Positions 42,038-52,819 of a stretch of DNA of 64,000 nucleotides are shown here, piece after piece. The position numbers and the translations under genes are program-made. The first letter of the stretch is position 1. Each line of letters opens with the position of its first letter. A model generated the notes under the pieces. It saw only the letters and a program-made list of their open reading frames with translations. It was not told the DNA's origin and did not search any database. This DNA comes from Oscillospiraceae bacterium (GTDB lineage Bacteria > Bacillota > Clostridia > Oscillospirales > Oscillospiraceae). The stretch covers positions 1-64,000 of the forward strand of contig WRLE01000015.1 in NCBI GenBank assembly GCA_009777775.1, given 5' to 3'.

Positions 42038-44723
42038 TTGGGAGGTCGTTGAATAAACCTTGTTCATTCAACGAATTAACAGCACTGAGTGCCCAGTCGC
42101 TAACATTGTCGATGTCGTCAAACACGATTCCGCTACTATTTGGTAGAGCTGAGTTTTCTGCTTGTTGCGTCCTATAAATAAGGGCTGCAAGCTGCTCCTT
42201 CGTTACAGGGTCATTGGGACCGAATCTACCGTTGCCATATCCAAGAACGATGCCGTTGTCAGCACCCCATTTGATAGCGTCTGTATACCAGAGGTCTTCA
42301 GCCACATCGTTGAAAGGATTGGTCAGCCCTTCTACGCTGGGTTCACCAGCAAGACGGTAAAGTATGGTCACAATCATACCCCTTGTCAATGTGCCATTGG
42401 GGTCGAATCTGTTTGCAGGAACACCTATCATCAAGTCTTTGCTGTACATGAACATAACTGCATCATAGAACCAATCATCTTCACTTACATCGGTAAATGT
42501 GAAGGGTGTCTCTTCTCCTGGTGTTTGAGTATCGTCTATAGGAGTTGTGGTACCACCGGAGCCACCACCAACATAGCCGCCACCTCCAGAAGCTCTGCGT
42601 ACAGTCAAAGTAAATGTCACTGTGTCTATACCTTCGCTATTGCTTGCTGTGAGTACAACTGCGTATGTGCCAATGGGAAGCCCTGTTGATATATCGAGCT
42701 GCTGGGTTACATTGTTCCATACTAGATTGCCACCGTGGTCTGTGTCTTGGGAAACAGTTGGAATTGGGTTACCTGAAGGTGTGAATGTTGCTGATGAAGT
42801 TGCTGCATAGCCTACAGTAAGCGTCAGGTCGTTTGGTCCTGTAATACTAGGCATTGTGGCTATAGGCGGTAGGGGAGCAGGAGGATTAATGATGAGAGTG
42901 AAAGTAAATACTGCGTTTGGTAATTCACCATTTGTAGCTGTGAGCGTGACAGGGTAGTCACCAACTAATAAGCCTTCAGCTATTTCAAAACGCATCGTGG
43001 AATCGTTCCAAGTTATCATTCCTCCGTAATCAGTATCAACTGATATAGTAGGAGCTGGTTCGCCTGTAACGTGAAACTCCATACTGGTTTCTGTGGCATA
43101 TCCTACTATGAGTGTTAATTCATTAGGTCCTGTGATAGTAGGAGCTTCTAGTATAGCATCAGTTTTTACATTCAATGCAGGGCTTACTGCAGATGCTTCG
43201 GTGTCATCAGTCTCTTTTATCCTCTGATAGAAAGTATATTCTGTATTTGGTGTTAATCCGCTAAATACATTATTATCTTCCCACTTGATGCCACCATTAA
43301 TGCTATATTGATAACCAGCAGTATCAACCAGTGTGACAGTTTCGGTTGTTTTTGAATTAAGGATGGGAGCAGCTGGAGCTGCTGGAGCAGCTTTTTTTAG
43401 TACAGGATCTGTGGCTGCGCTAATGGTACCATATTTATCGCTAGATTCAACTTCAAGTATAATGGATTTACCTAAATCACTCAGCTGTACCACATAATTG
43501 GGACCTTTACCAAGTTCTGTTGATCCAGATTTCCATGTAAAGGGGAGTACAGCAGAGCTGTTTGTATCGGTAAAATTACCGACTAATGTATCTCCTATCC
43601 TTGGTGATGTGTTGCTAATCGTTGCAGTTCCTGTTAAATCCTCTGTTTCATTTGGCACTTGGAAAGTAACAGGACTCCAGTCGCTTGTGCGGTTGTCTCC
43701 ATCTTTAAGTATGTATTGGAAAGAATCCTCACCTTTGAAGTCTGTTCGCGGTAGATATTCAAAATTGCCATCTTGGTTAATCCAGACTCTACCGCCATTT
43801 ACAGTGGTTACAGCATGTGCTCCATCTGGGTCGTATGGGATGTCACTCAATTTAAATTCATCTGAACCATCTTGAGTTCTTACTTTCCAAACAATATTTT
43901 GTATAGGAACTGGATTTCCCAGAGGTTCTATCCAATTTATTGATTGTTGATCATTATCTAATACATTTCCATGGAATCGGTAAGCAGCATTGTTATAAAG
44001 TAATGTATAATGATCATCAACAGCTATGGGCGTATCATAAAAATCACTAACAATATCAACTTCAACTTCGTTTTTTGGATAATTTACATCGTCAACGGCT
44101 CCCCATAAGTATGTTTCATCATTGTCAGCATCGAAAATGGTAATGCCTGCATCTTCAGGAACTGCAGATGGATAGAATATGTTAATAAATCCACTTGAGT
44201 CGCTACCATCAACAAAACTGAAAGTATTGTTTCCGAGATCATCGATTGTTTTACCATCTTGAATCCTGAAATAAAATGCAAACATATCGACATAGCTACC
44301 ATTGGATACCATATGACCACCAAAGCTCGCTATTGTGCATTCAAAACCCATGCGGGTAGTTAGGTATTTCCATCGTGTCATCATAACTACGAATCCAGTA
44401 TCTGGTACACAAAGCTCCTCCATGGGATCCTTTAAAACATCATCGTTGACAACGGAAATGTCGGCATAAGGAGCTGTGCTAGCAATGGGTTTGATAATTA
44501 CGTCATCATATGTGAATGCCACCATCAGACTGCTGATATTATTTGGAGACATTGCGCGAAATATTAGTCTATACACATTTGTTGCTACAGCTTCACATTC
44601 GACTTTGATTCCAGCGTCACCAGCTGCGGCAATGGCTAGAGTTTCGTACATGGGTATCATAGCTAGAATCATAACTAATACCATCAATAACGATAGTACT
44701 CTATTAGCCTTTGATTTATTCAA
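41955..44723 (-). CDS. SLH-anchored surface protein with cohesin-like N-terminal domain
   Basis: 922 residues. Signal peptide (~1-33). Residues ~35-200 (IKVECEAVATNVYRLIFRA, SLMVAFTYDD, VDMFAFYFRIQDG) resemble a cohesin domain in strand pattern and the FxxxxxFRI-type strand. Then a cadherin-like VDDHYTLLYNNAAYRFHGNV (Big_17-type) domain, several Ig-like domains (~360-700), a Gly-rich linker and three SLH repeats (DWFYDAVMFMYSKDLMIG, LWYTDAIKWGADNGIVLGYG, SDWALSAVNSLNEQGLF). It would anchor a dockerin-bearing partner to the wall if the cohesin call is right; the dockerin gene lies just upstream. The start is TTG at 44723 with AGAGG upstream. Confidence 0.85.
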   Translation of the reverse strand: MNKSKANRVLSLLMVLVMILAMIPMYETLAIAAAGDAGIKVECEAVATNVYRLIFRAMSPNNISSLMVAFTYDDVIIKPIASTAPYADISVVNDDVLKDPMEELCVPDTGFVVMMTRWKYLTTRMGFECTIASFGGHMVSNGSYVDMFAFYFRIQDGKTIDDLGNNTFSFVDGSDSSGFINIFYPSAVPEDAGITIFDADNDETYLWGAVDDVNYPKNEVEVDIVSDFYDTPIAVDDHYTLLYNNAAYRFHGNVLDNDQQSINWIEPLGNPVPIQNIVWKVRTQDGSDEFKLSDIPYDPDGAHAVTTVNGGRVWINQDGNFEYLPRTDFKGEDSFQYILKDGDNRTSDWSPVTFQVPNETEDLTGTATISNTSPRIGDTLVGNFTDTNSSAVLPFTWKSGSTELGKGPNYVVQLSDLGKSIILEVESSDKYGTISAATDPVLKKAAPAAPAAPILNSKTTETVTLVDTAGYQYSINGGIKWEDNNVFSGLTPNTEYTFYQRIKETDDTEASAVSPALNVKTDAILEAPTITGPNELTLIVGYATETSMEFHVTGEPAPTISVDTDYGGMITWNDSTMRFEIAEGLLVGDYPVTLTATNGELPNAVFTFTLIINPPAPLPPIATMPSITGPNDLTLTVGYAATSSATFTPSGNPIPTVSQDTDHGGNLVWNNVTQQLDISTGLPIGTYAVVLTASNSEGIDTVTFTLTVRRASGGGGYVGGGSGGTTTPIDDTQTPGEETPFTFTDVSEDDWFYDAVMFMYSKDLMIGVPANRFDPNGTLTRGMIVTILYRLAGEPSVEGLTNPFNDVAEDLWYTDAIKWGADNGIVLGYGNGRFGPNDPVTKEQLAALIYRTQQAENSALPNSSGIVFDDIDNVSDWALSAVNSLNEQGLFNDLPSSTFNPRSPATRAEVASIFYKWLSMLD

Positions 44724-44781
44724 GTATAACGCCTCTTTCTATTATATTATGTAGTAGATATTTGTTCATATCTGAACTAAT

Positions 44782-44822
44782 GTGTCTGGATTGCTTCGTC
44801 ACTGTGTTCTTCGCAAAGACAC
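44782..44822. repeat. Short palindromic repeat (TCTGGATTGCTTCGTCA family)
   Basis: GTGTCTGGATTGCTTCGTCA and the following bases to AAGACAC, with inverted termini GTGTCT/AGACAC; a short relative of the element at 31315-31431. Confidence 0.55.
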
Positions 44823-44857
44823 TTTATTATATTCAGTGCTTTTGCAAAAACCTAGTT

Positions 44858-45478
44858 TTAAGTCATATTGGGAGGATGGATATAGATAGTAGATTTGCCA
44901 TAATTTGTTACCAGCAGATCAATATCGATATCATTAACCTCTCCGTTACCGTCGAGATCAGCAGCGAGATTATCTCCAGTTTTACCATAACTCGTAGATA
45001 ATAACATGAGATCCTTCCCATCGATTTGACCATCGTTGTTGATGTCACCCACATAAAGATTTATTGTGTTTTCGATTGTAAAAGAGACGCTGCCAACTAC
45101 GAGCCAATAATTGATATAGCTTAAATGCTGTGGTTTTCTAGCTTCCAGGGTGTAGATTCCTGGTTCAACGTTAGGAAATGTGTACTCGAACAAACCAGGC
45201 TTAGCATCATCTGGTATTGTGATTACTGCAGTATCAACCTCGACAATCACATTGTTTTGTAGTTGAAATAGTTTCACAGATACAGTGTCAAAGGCATTCT
45301 CTGTAGAAACTAAACCTGATATAGTGACACCTCCGAGTTGGCTTGCTGAACTTGCGAAATTTCCAAGGTTTTCACTGGAGCTTGCGCTTACTCTTTGTGA
45401 TATGCTCGGTACGAGTAACAGCATCACCACAATCAGAGTAAACATGGTTGACAATACTTTTCTAAGTCTCGTTTTAAT
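44858..45478 (-). CDS. Secreted dockerin protein, apparent ATT start
   Basis: About 206 residues. A signal peptide (KTRLRKVLSTMFTLIVVMLL to VSA) leads to a ~90-residue beta domain of carboxypeptidase-regulatory/SdrB type (GVTISGLVSTENAFDTVSV). The C-terminus is a type I dockerin with its duplicated calcium loops: VGDINNDGQIDGKDLMLLS and AADLDGNGEVNDIDIDLLV. The only ATG/GTG/TTG codons cut off the basic n-region. In frame, ATT at 45478 stands 6 bases after AAGGAGAGG and restores it, so a rare ATT start is likely. TTG at 45454 is the fallback. It probably docks to a cohesin such as that proposed in the next gene. Confidence 0.82.
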   Translation of the reverse strand: MKTRLRKVLSTMFTLIVVMLLLVPSISQRVSASSSENLGNFASSASQLGGVTISGLVSTENAFDTVSVKLFQLQNNVIVEVDTAVITIPDDAKPGLFEYTFPNVEPGIYTLEARKPQHLSYINYWLVVGSVSFTIENTINLYVGDINNDGQIDGKDLMLLSTSYGKTGDNLAADLDGNGEVNDIDIDLLVTNYGKSTIYIHPPNMT

Positions 45479-45584
45479 AATAATCCTCTCCTTATAATAA
45501 AATTAATTGTTGATTATGAAAAACATATGTTTCTTTAGTGTATTTGCTATGCAGTAATTGCTATACTTTAATTATTTATGAAGT

Positions 45585-48500
45585 TTATGTGTATGATTCT
45601 GTGTATAGCAAGTATCTGTGGAGCATTGTAGCTACTTGTGCTCTGGTTGCTGTTCCTTTTGGATTGATTATGACTCTACCGTCGCTAGTTTCTCCTGTGC
45701 CTGTGATGATACCGAGTTTGCAAAGGATCTGAATGGCATCTTTTGCATAACCTGAGATTGCCGTTTCGTCTGCGAAATCTAAATACACATCTGGCACCAG
45801 TGGTACGATGCCTTTGTAGCTCATATAGCGGATCAGTATAATTGCAAGGTCTTGCCTTGTGACGCTGTCCATGGGTCCGAACTTTCCGCTACCGTAACCT
45901 TCCACTATACTCTTGTCTTGAGCCCATTTCACAGCGCAAGTGTAGTATTGACCTTCTTGGACATCATTAAAGGGGTTCATTGAATCTTGATAATCAGGCT
46001 CCTCTTCCATGCGCCAGAGTATGGTCACCAGCATTGCACGGCTCAGGCTAGCCGATGGGCTGAACATATTGGAGCTTGTTCCATTCATCAGTCCTTTTTG
46101 ATATATACTTTCCACATATTCATAGAACCAATCGCTCAGGTTTATGTCGTCGAATACTGGCCAGGGTTTTTCTGCAAGGGGTCCTTCTGTATCGTCGATT
46201 GGTGTGGTGATGTCTTCATCATCGACAACAACGGTCACAGGCGGTCTTACATATCCACCTCCGTAGTTACCACCGCCACTGCTACCACCATTATCATTGC
46301 CGTTGTCGCCACCATTGTCGTCGCCGTCATCGCCACCATCACCATCACCACCACCATCGTCATCGTCAACTGTCACAGTCACGATGCAATATGCTTTGAA
46401 GCCGCCTTCCACAGTGGTTACGGTAACAACGCATGAGCCTTCGCCCACTGCCGTGACCAAACCTGTGGCATCCACCGTGGCAATGCTGCCGCCGCAGCCT
46501 GTGCTCCAGGTCACTTCCTTGTTTGTGGCTGCTCCCGGCAATACTGTTGCCGTAAGTTGCAAGCTCTCTCCCAGTTCCAGTTCTATTTCCGCTTCACTCA
46601 ATAGCACTCCTGTCACAGGGATATCACCTATCACTGTAGGAGTCTCGGAGACATATACATTGACATATGCCTCGAAGCCTCCCTGGGAGCTGGTTGCCGT
46701 CACATAGCATATACCGGAATCGACGGCAGTGATAAGCCCGCTTACACCAACTGTGGCAACAGCGGTATCTGACGAAGTCCAGCTGAGGGTTTGATTGGCT
46801 GCATTGGCAGGCACAATCTGAGCTGATGCCTGTACCGTATCGCCCGGGTCGAGGTAGTAGCGCTCGGTATCTATTTCTATTCCTTTCACAGCAACCGGCG
46901 GGGGTGTTGTCACCGAAAGGGCAAACCGCTCGCCTTGGTCGTCAAAACCAAGGGGAATGTCTGCATAGCTGCTGATGGACGGACTGAAGCTTACGTAATA
47001 TGTTGTTCCAGCCATAAACTCTTCTCCAGCCTCCAGCGTGAAGATAAATGCCTTTGCAACTTGCTGACCTTTGTACACCACTGGCTGTGTAGCCGCGAAG
47101 CTGCCTGACAGGAACTCATTGCCGCCAAGGGCAGTTCCGTCTTCTGCCAACGCAGGAGAATATACATTAATGTTATTTCCATTGATGTCAGAGGCTTTAA
47201 CATATCTTTCAAAGACTATTTCTATGCTATCTCCATTGTCTGTGAAGTATGCCCCAATTGGTATCGCCGGTCCTTGATATTCCAAGGCTTGGTGAACATC
47301 AAGGCGAATGGGTGGCACGTACATTTCGTTGCTGTACTCGGTTTTATAACCTTCTTTTTCGTACATCACCATCCAATTGCCCATGGGAACATCCCACTCG
47401 TACCAACCGTCGCTTCCTGTTATATAGGGGTTGATTTGCCTGTACCATTCCATGTCGAAGAAGCTCCAGTCGCCAGAACCTGCTGAGCTTGCACCTTGGT
47501 CTGAATCGGCTTCGAATAGCAAGGTGGCTGTGACTCCATCGATGGGGTTGTCCAGGCTTACTTCATAGACGATGCCGCTGGGGTCGTGGATCCATCTTGA
47601 TCTGTAGGGTCCGGGCCAGGTTTTGTATCCGGAACAATACCTGCTAAACCAGCGAGTGTCAGGAAAGTCTCTATCTCTATTCAACTTGGTTCCACATTCG
47701 TCTAGACTTATTGCAACTATCTCGTCTATTATATCGTTTATGCCGTCAATGACGTTTTCGTTGCCCATCCAATCGGTGACTATTCCCGCTCCTGTAATAA
47801 CCGGGTCCATGGGTGAATCCGTTTGTCCGCCCATGGTGACAATGGAAGCGGATTGCTGCATGGATGAATTAGTAGTATACACTTTCCGAATATCACGAAA
47901 TATGGAGTCTACTCGCGATTCTGGAGTATTCTCACACAGATCCTCCGTTGCCTCAACTAGGTTTTCAGTGATGTCCTTACCCCATCCGTTCGTCCATTCG
48001 TATGATTCAGGTTCTTCGAAAACCAGACCTGTGACTTCGGTATCCACTTCATATCCATGGGGATCCACCCCGCTTTCAGCTGGTGGGATGAGGTATATGA
48101 CCGAGCTGGACCTATATGTGTATGTATCGTCTTCTATGGTTAGGCTATCTTGGTAGTTATAGACCTGGATCTCATCATGAACTCGGTTGAACTCGCTGAG
48201 GGTAGCAGGCAGCGTTATCGAAGCCAGCTCTGTAATGGTTATATTCACCGAAGATTCGCCTACAATATCAGCCACATCGTAGCTGAATAAAACCGTGCTG
48301 CCAGGAACCAGCGTATATTCAGCCTTTTCATCATCAGGAGAATATGTATTCGGATCAGAGTCGAAGTCATAGGCAAGGTAGCCATCCGCTACGCTGGCGC
48401 CTTCATCCTTCCAGCTGATGCTGAATTCGCTCAGTTCGCCGGGAAGCTGGTTGCGAAGCTGTGCATTCGTAGTTTCGTTGAAGAGGTCGTAATGGGCATA

Positions 48501-51500
48501 ACTTGGGGTGAATATCACATTGATGATTGCTTCGGAGAAGTCGCTAGCTCCTATGATCTTGAAGGGGTCTAAAATCACAGCGTCCCAAGCATCAGTTATA
48601 GCATTATAATTTGCCTGGGCATATGCAATGGCACCGTTGGGGCTTGTTATTTGGATATACACATCCTGCACATGGCTGTTGTCGGTAAACACCGCTGAAA
48701 TTTTCAGTTGGGTTTCTTTGCCGGTTAGCGTATAGGGGAAGGAAACGGGACCTTGACCTGCATCAAGCACTGTATGTACCGTTCCGTACATTCCATATAC
48801 TATCAGTTTGCTCAATCCTGGGCGGTTGGGATCATAAATCATAATCTGTCTTTCGCTGATCAGGGTACTACCGCCGTGCTCGGTTGCTGCCACCAATTCA
48901 TGGCGGTACCTGACCCCGTCTTCCCCTGGCAATATGACATTCAAGTTCCAATATCCCGCAGGGCTTGCCATTACCTCTCCAATTGGCACTCCCCTGTCGT
49001 ATATTTTCACCAAAGAACCTGCGGGAGCAAGTCCATTGATATGGATATCGCGCCTATATGTGTATGCATCGGCTTCCAGACTAATGGTTTCTATATAGAT
49101 TTCAGCTGTTCCCAGAGAATTTGAAAGGGCACCCGACCTGTAGACAGCTGTGGAAAAGACATGGTTTACTGTTATATCGGAATTCACCTTCACCCGAAAT
49201 GCTACGAAACCGCTGTTTGCATCTGCTGCTGTGACGGGAACTTGGAAGCGTCCAGAAGCATCGATGATGGGATTCGCCAAGCCGACGCTGTTTTTCGTCA
49301 AGCTCCCTTGGATGAATGTAGTTCCCGAGGGAATCTGTAAAGTAATACTGTCTGCATCCGATGGCGCATTCATCCGCTCGTAACTTGCCATCAGCGTGAC
49401 TATTCCACCTGGTGCGGCGTTTACTGGTGCTACAACATATGAACCAGAAGCAACATCGGAACCAACCGGATTCATTATTACATCACCATAATCGATTATG
49501 TCACCATCAGATGCCGTGATTGTACGGCTTGCAGTAAATTTATTGCCGTTTGGGTTCTGATATGTAATTGTATCAGTGGAAAACAGAAGCTCGTATGTCT
49601 CCGCTTCTTCAAAATAGACCCGATATACGCCCCCTGCCAGGTGATAACTCTGGTATTTCACTATGTGGTTGGTGTTGGTATCTCGAGCCATAATAGAAAC
49701 ATAAGCTCGATTGTTGGAATTATAATACATCACAGCATTGCCGTCGGGACCCACAGGCTTTATGTCCACTGCGGCTGTTTGCATAACATAGAAATCATCA
49801 GAAATTGTATAATTGTTGTCCACAGTAAGAACACGCTGATAATCCGGCATATATAACGAAGCTACTACTGTATTCCATGTGCCTCGGACGAGTATTTCAT
49901 CTCCAGGTACCACCACTAGATCCACGGTTGATTGTGAAAAAATTGTGGCAGTTTGGTTCGTGCTCAGATTTGTCAAACGAATTACAGGACGCAGAGCCAA
50001 TAATGATGCACCTTGTCCATATACTGGAACAGTGGAATAGTCTGCATCGCCGAAAGATTTAGCATAAAGTCGCAAGTCGGTTTCCAGCCGCTGCCCCAAT
50101 CCAACAGCAATGTCCTTTTGGTTGATTCCTGCTGTTGTAACGAATGGTGTTGTCTCGGGAAGGTAAGCCGTTGAACGCTCTAGAATCTTAGTGACGCTGG
50201 CTGTTGTTTCGCAAGCTGATAAAATCGGCAAGCTGTAGTATCCGTTTTCATCAGTAATTGTATTCCAATACTCCTTTGAGCTGATTCCACGGCTCTGTAG
50301 AGATTGCGTCACTGTGACCGTGGCACCGGAAATAGGCTGCCCGTTTTCCAAGGTGACGATTCCCTCCAAAGTTCCATCGAAATGCAAGATGTAATCAGGC
50401 AAATGGATAGTCAGGCTGTTTTCGCCAGGATCTGGGGTAATATCCTTTGTAATAAAGCTGGGGTAAAAGAAATAGTTCAGCTCGCCTCCGGAGTCATATG
50501 CTGTTCTGATCCCCGCCCTAAGGGACACTCTATACTGTTGGAATGCTGTCAGCCCTGATAAAGCAGGATTATTGTTTCTTATATTGCCAGTTATACTTCC
50601 ATTGGCTGTATTTTGAACTTGAATTATATAAGACTCAAATAGGCTCTCTTCAATGCTGCTGCCGAAACTGAGGGCGACTTCCAAGTGAGCTTTCACTTCT
50701 GGGGTGATGCTTACCGGTGTCAACTGCCCGGCTGTAACTGATATTCCATTTACATGGGCGGTCACGTTATTGTATTGATCTCGAAAAGTGAGAGTTATTC
50801 CTGTTCCTTCAATAGTACCTTCAGCTGATCCACCAGCTGCTCCAACAGGTATGCCTACGATGATGTACTCGTCCTGGGCAGCGTTGAAATCGACTGCGAT
50901 GCTGTTGCCAATGCCATTGTATGCTGCGGTGAGGGTACCTATGATGCTCAAAGCTGGAAAGTCTGTGAAATAATCGTTGATGATTGTCACTCTCAGCCCA
51001 CCGCGGATTTCAGGAAGCCTGTATGCGCTCAAAGGAACTTCCGCAGCCGTTTTACCCGCTATACCTTCTAGGGTAAAAAGAACTCCGCTGATTTTAGATA
51101 TGCCTTCTGCCATGGTGAACGTGCCTGAGTAGAGACCTGGCGTGGCGGTACTTTCTGTTAAATTCACGATTGCGGTCTGTGCTGTCAAATTTTGTATAGC
51201 GTCATCGTAGGTCACTGTCGCCTTCGCTGTTCCGCCTGCTTCTCCATATAGTGTAATGTTCATCATGTCGTTTGGGCTATAATAAGGCTTCCCATCGTCC
51301 GTGGCGTTTGACAGCTGCATATTGTATATTTCGGCAACATCGCTCGCAGCTTCTGCTTTTACCCATAATTCGCTGTTTTTGCTGGGGTCACCAGCATCGA
51401 AGACATGCTCATAAATAAAGTAGCCTGTGCCTGAGTTTCTATCGTACTCTCCTTCGTTTCTCCCATCGACCCAGGGCCACAAATAATCATTTTCGCCAAA

Positions 51501-52703
51501 TATCACATAGGGCGCATCCGGAGAGCATGTAATAGTTCCGTCTATAGTCACTTTAGTAGCGAAACCAAGAATAATCCCGTTTTCCCCTGAAGAGCTGGCA
51601 TTGCCATGAATATCAATGGTGGCTCCGGGATGTGCTCTTATAGCACTGGCTTCAAATGAAGTGACATCACCCATTATTATAAATTCTCCATTACCGACCA
51701 CAGCATCATTTATAGACCAAACATCGCCGTGAACAGTCACTTTTGCAAATTCGTTTCCGTAACTAATGGCATTTACACCATAACCATCCTCATTGACGTT
51801 GGTAACATCGCCAAATATCTCTACAACAGCGTCTGATTCAATGTTTAAGCCTTCATTGTAGCGGCCATTTTGATTTAGATCATTTTTGACCGTGAATTCT
51901 CCGCCATTAATATTGAACGTGCCATTTGCATCGCCTTCGATGTATAACTCGGATCTGTATGTATTGCAGGTTCCGTTGAAATCCCCACCGATGGATACTT
52001 TGCTGTTACTAATGGTAATTCTGTATGGCTCTCCAAATTGCTCAAAATCGAGTTCCTTCACCGGCGCGCTTACACTTCCGATTATTTCGAAAACAGAATC
52101 ATCGGATTGTATGACCATGCCGCCGTTATAATTCGCTTCCTCGCTGACGGAAGCAACTATTATATTGTCAAGGGTAAAAGACGATTCCTCCGCCATAAGA
52201 ACATTAATGTAAGTATAATAGTAATAGGTTTCGTCATCATATGGGTCGTAATAAGAGTCTATTGGTTCAGGGGTGATGACAATGTTCAGCTTCCCTGTGA
52301 TGCCTCTGTCAACGGTTAGATTGACATTGACTAAAGACATGGCGTAGGCGCCGATATCATCCATTTCCAATTGGTCGCCGAGAATGTTCAGCACATAGCC
52401 GTTCAAATCAAGCACGATTTCCATTGGGTTTGAACCTGTGCCTTCCAAATTGAAGTTGCCCTCATAGTCAAGGTCGTCTAGCAGCAAAAGAGTGTCACCA
52501 TCAATCAAGTCTACCAGTGCGTCTGATAGGTCACCATATGAACCTGACATGGTGCCGCCTCGCCAAATCTCCCAGATGTCGCCAGGGGCTGCATATGCTC
52601 TCAGAGTTGATATTGGCAAAAATCCGAAAATCATTGTCAATGCCAAAAAGAGCGCAAGGGTTTGCTTTGTTTTTACGGTTGTTTTAGTGTTAATTTTCAT
52701 CAT
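45585..52703 (-). CDS. Giant SLH-anchored surface protein, ~2372 residues
   Basis: Signal peptide (TLALFLALTMIFGFLPIST to AYA). The N-terminal ~430 residues are rich in short Gly/Asn/Ile strands (VFEIIGSVSAP, VTVHGDVWSINDAVVG), as in a right-handed beta-helix. The middle holds several Ig-like and carboxypeptidase-regulatory domains (LEGIVTLENGQPISGATVTV). Two Big_2 domains (VKGIEIDTERYYLDPGDTV; VLLSEAEIELELGESLQL) precede an Asp/Gly-rich linker and three SLH repeats (DWFYEYVESIYQKGLMNG, YYTCAVKWAQDKSIVEGYG, SGYAKDAIQILCKLGIITG). Probably adhesive. The start is ATG at 52703 with GGAGG 5 bases upstream; the frame opens at a TTG (52715) inside that site. No catalytic motif seen. Confidence 0.88.
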   Translation of the reverse strand: MMKINTKTTVKTKQTLALFLALTMIFGFLPISTLRAYAAPGDIWEIWRGGTMSGSYGDLSDALVDLIDGDTLLLLDDLDYEGNFNLEGTGSNPMEIVLDLNGYVLNILGDQLEMDDIGAYAMSLVNVNLTVDRGITGKLNIVITPEPIDSYYDPYDDETYYYYTYINVLMAEESSFTLDNIIVASVSEEANYNGGMVIQSDDSVFEIIGSVSAPVKELDFEQFGEPYRITISNSKVSIGGDFNGTCNTYRSELYIEGDANGTFNINGGEFTVKNDLNQNGRYNEGLNIESDAVVEIFGDVTNVNEDGYGVNAISYGNEFAKVTVHGDVWSINDAVVGNGEFIIMGDVTSFEASAIRAHPGATIDIHGNASSSGENGIILGFATKVTIDGTITCSPDAPYVIFGENDYLWPWVDGRNEGEYDRNSGTGYFIYEHVFDAGDPSKNSELWVKAEAASDVAEIYNMQLSNATDDGKPYYSPNDMMNITLYGEAGGTAKATVTYDDAIQNLTAQTAIVNLTESTATPGLYSGTFTMAEGISKISGVLFTLEGIAGKTAAEVPLSAYRLPEIRGGLRVTIINDYFTDFPALSIIGTLTAAYNGIGNSIAVDFNAAQDEYIIVGIPVGAAGGSAEGTIEGTGITLTFRDQYNNVTAHVNGISVTAGQLTPVSITPEVKAHLEVALSFGSSIEESLFESYIIQVQNTANGSITGNIRNNNPALSGLTAFQQYRVSLRAGIRTAYDSGGELNYFFYPSFITKDITPDPGENSLTIHLPDYILHFDGTLEGIVTLENGQPISGATVTVTQSLQSRGISSKEYWNTITDENGYYSLPILSACETTASVTKILERSTAYLPETTPFVTTAGINQKDIAVGLGQRLETDLRLYAKSFGDADYSTVPVYGQGASLLALRPVIRLTNLSTNQTATIFSQSTVDLVVVPGDEILVRGTWNTVVASLYMPDYQRVLTVDNNYTISDDFYVMQTAAVDIKPVGPDGNAVMYYNSNNRAYVSIMARDTNTNHIVKYQSYHLAGGVYRVYFEEAETYELLFSTDTITYQNPNGNKFTASRTITASDGDIIDYGDVIMNPVGSDVASGSYVVAPVNAAPGGIVTLMASYERMNAPSDADSITLQIPSGTTFIQGSLTKNSVGLANPIIDASGRFQVPVTAADANSGFVAFRVKVNSDITVNHVFSTAVYRSGALSNSLGTAEIYIETISLEADAYTYRRDIHINGLAPAGSLVKIYDRGVPIGEVMASPAGYWNLNVILPGEDGVRYRHELVAATEHGGSTLISERQIMIYDPNRPGLSKLIVYGMYGTVHTVLDAGQGPVSFPYTLTGKETQLKISAVFTDNSHVQDVYIQITSPNGAIAYAQANYNAITDAWDAVILDPFKIIGASDFSEAIINVIFTPSYAHYDLFNETTNAQLRNQLPGELSEFSISWKDEGASVADGYLAYDFDSDPNTYSPDDEKAEYTLVPGSTVLFSYDVADIVGESSVNITITELASITLPATLSEFNRVHDEIQVYNYQDSLTIEDDTYTYRSSSVIYLIPPAESGVDPHGYEVDTEVTGLVFEEPESYEWTNGWGKDITENLVEATEDLCENTPESRVDSIFRDIRKVYTTNSSMQQSASIVTMGGQTDSPMDPVITGAGIVTDWMGNENVIDGINDIIDEIVAISLDECGTKLNRDRDFPDTRWFSRYCSGYKTWPGPYRSRWIHDPSGIVYEVSLDNPIDGVTATLLFEADSDQGASSAGSGDWSFFDMEWYRQINPYITGSDGWYEWDVPMGNWMVMYEKEGYKTEYSNEMYVPPIRLDVHQALEYQGPAIPIGAYFTDNGDSIEIVFERYVKASDINGNNINVYSPALAEDGTALGGNEFLSGSFAATQPVVYKGQQVAKAFIFTLEAGEEFMAGTTYYVSFSPSISSYADIPLGFDDQGERFALSVTTPPPVAVKGIEIDTERYYLDPGDTVQASAQIVPANAANQTLSWTSSDTAVATVGVSGLITAVDSGICYVTATSSQGGFEAYVNVYVSETPTVIGDIPVTGVLLSEAEIELELGESLQLTATVLPGAATNKEVTWSTGCGGSIATVDATGLVTAVGEGSCVVTVTTVEGGFKAYCIVTVTVDDDDGGGDGDGGDDGDDNGGDNGNDNGGSSGGGNYGGGYVRPPVTVVVDDEDITTPIDDTEGPLAEKPWPVFDDINLSDWFYEYVESIYQKGLMNGTSSNMFSPSASLSRAMLVTILWRMEEEPDYQDSMNPFNDVQEGQYYTCAVKWAQDKSIVEGYGSGKFGPMDSVTRQDLAIILIRYMSYKGIVPLVPDVYLDFADETAISGYAKDAIQILCKLGIITGTGETSDGRVIINPKGTATRAQVATMLHRYLLYTESYT

Positions 52704-52819
52704 AGGTGCCTCCAATAAAAATGTTGTCTATTACAATTTTACTAATGTGTTATATGTTTTGGTATATGAGTTTTATTTATATATTATATGTACTCCAATA
52801 AACCACCATTTCTGGCAGC

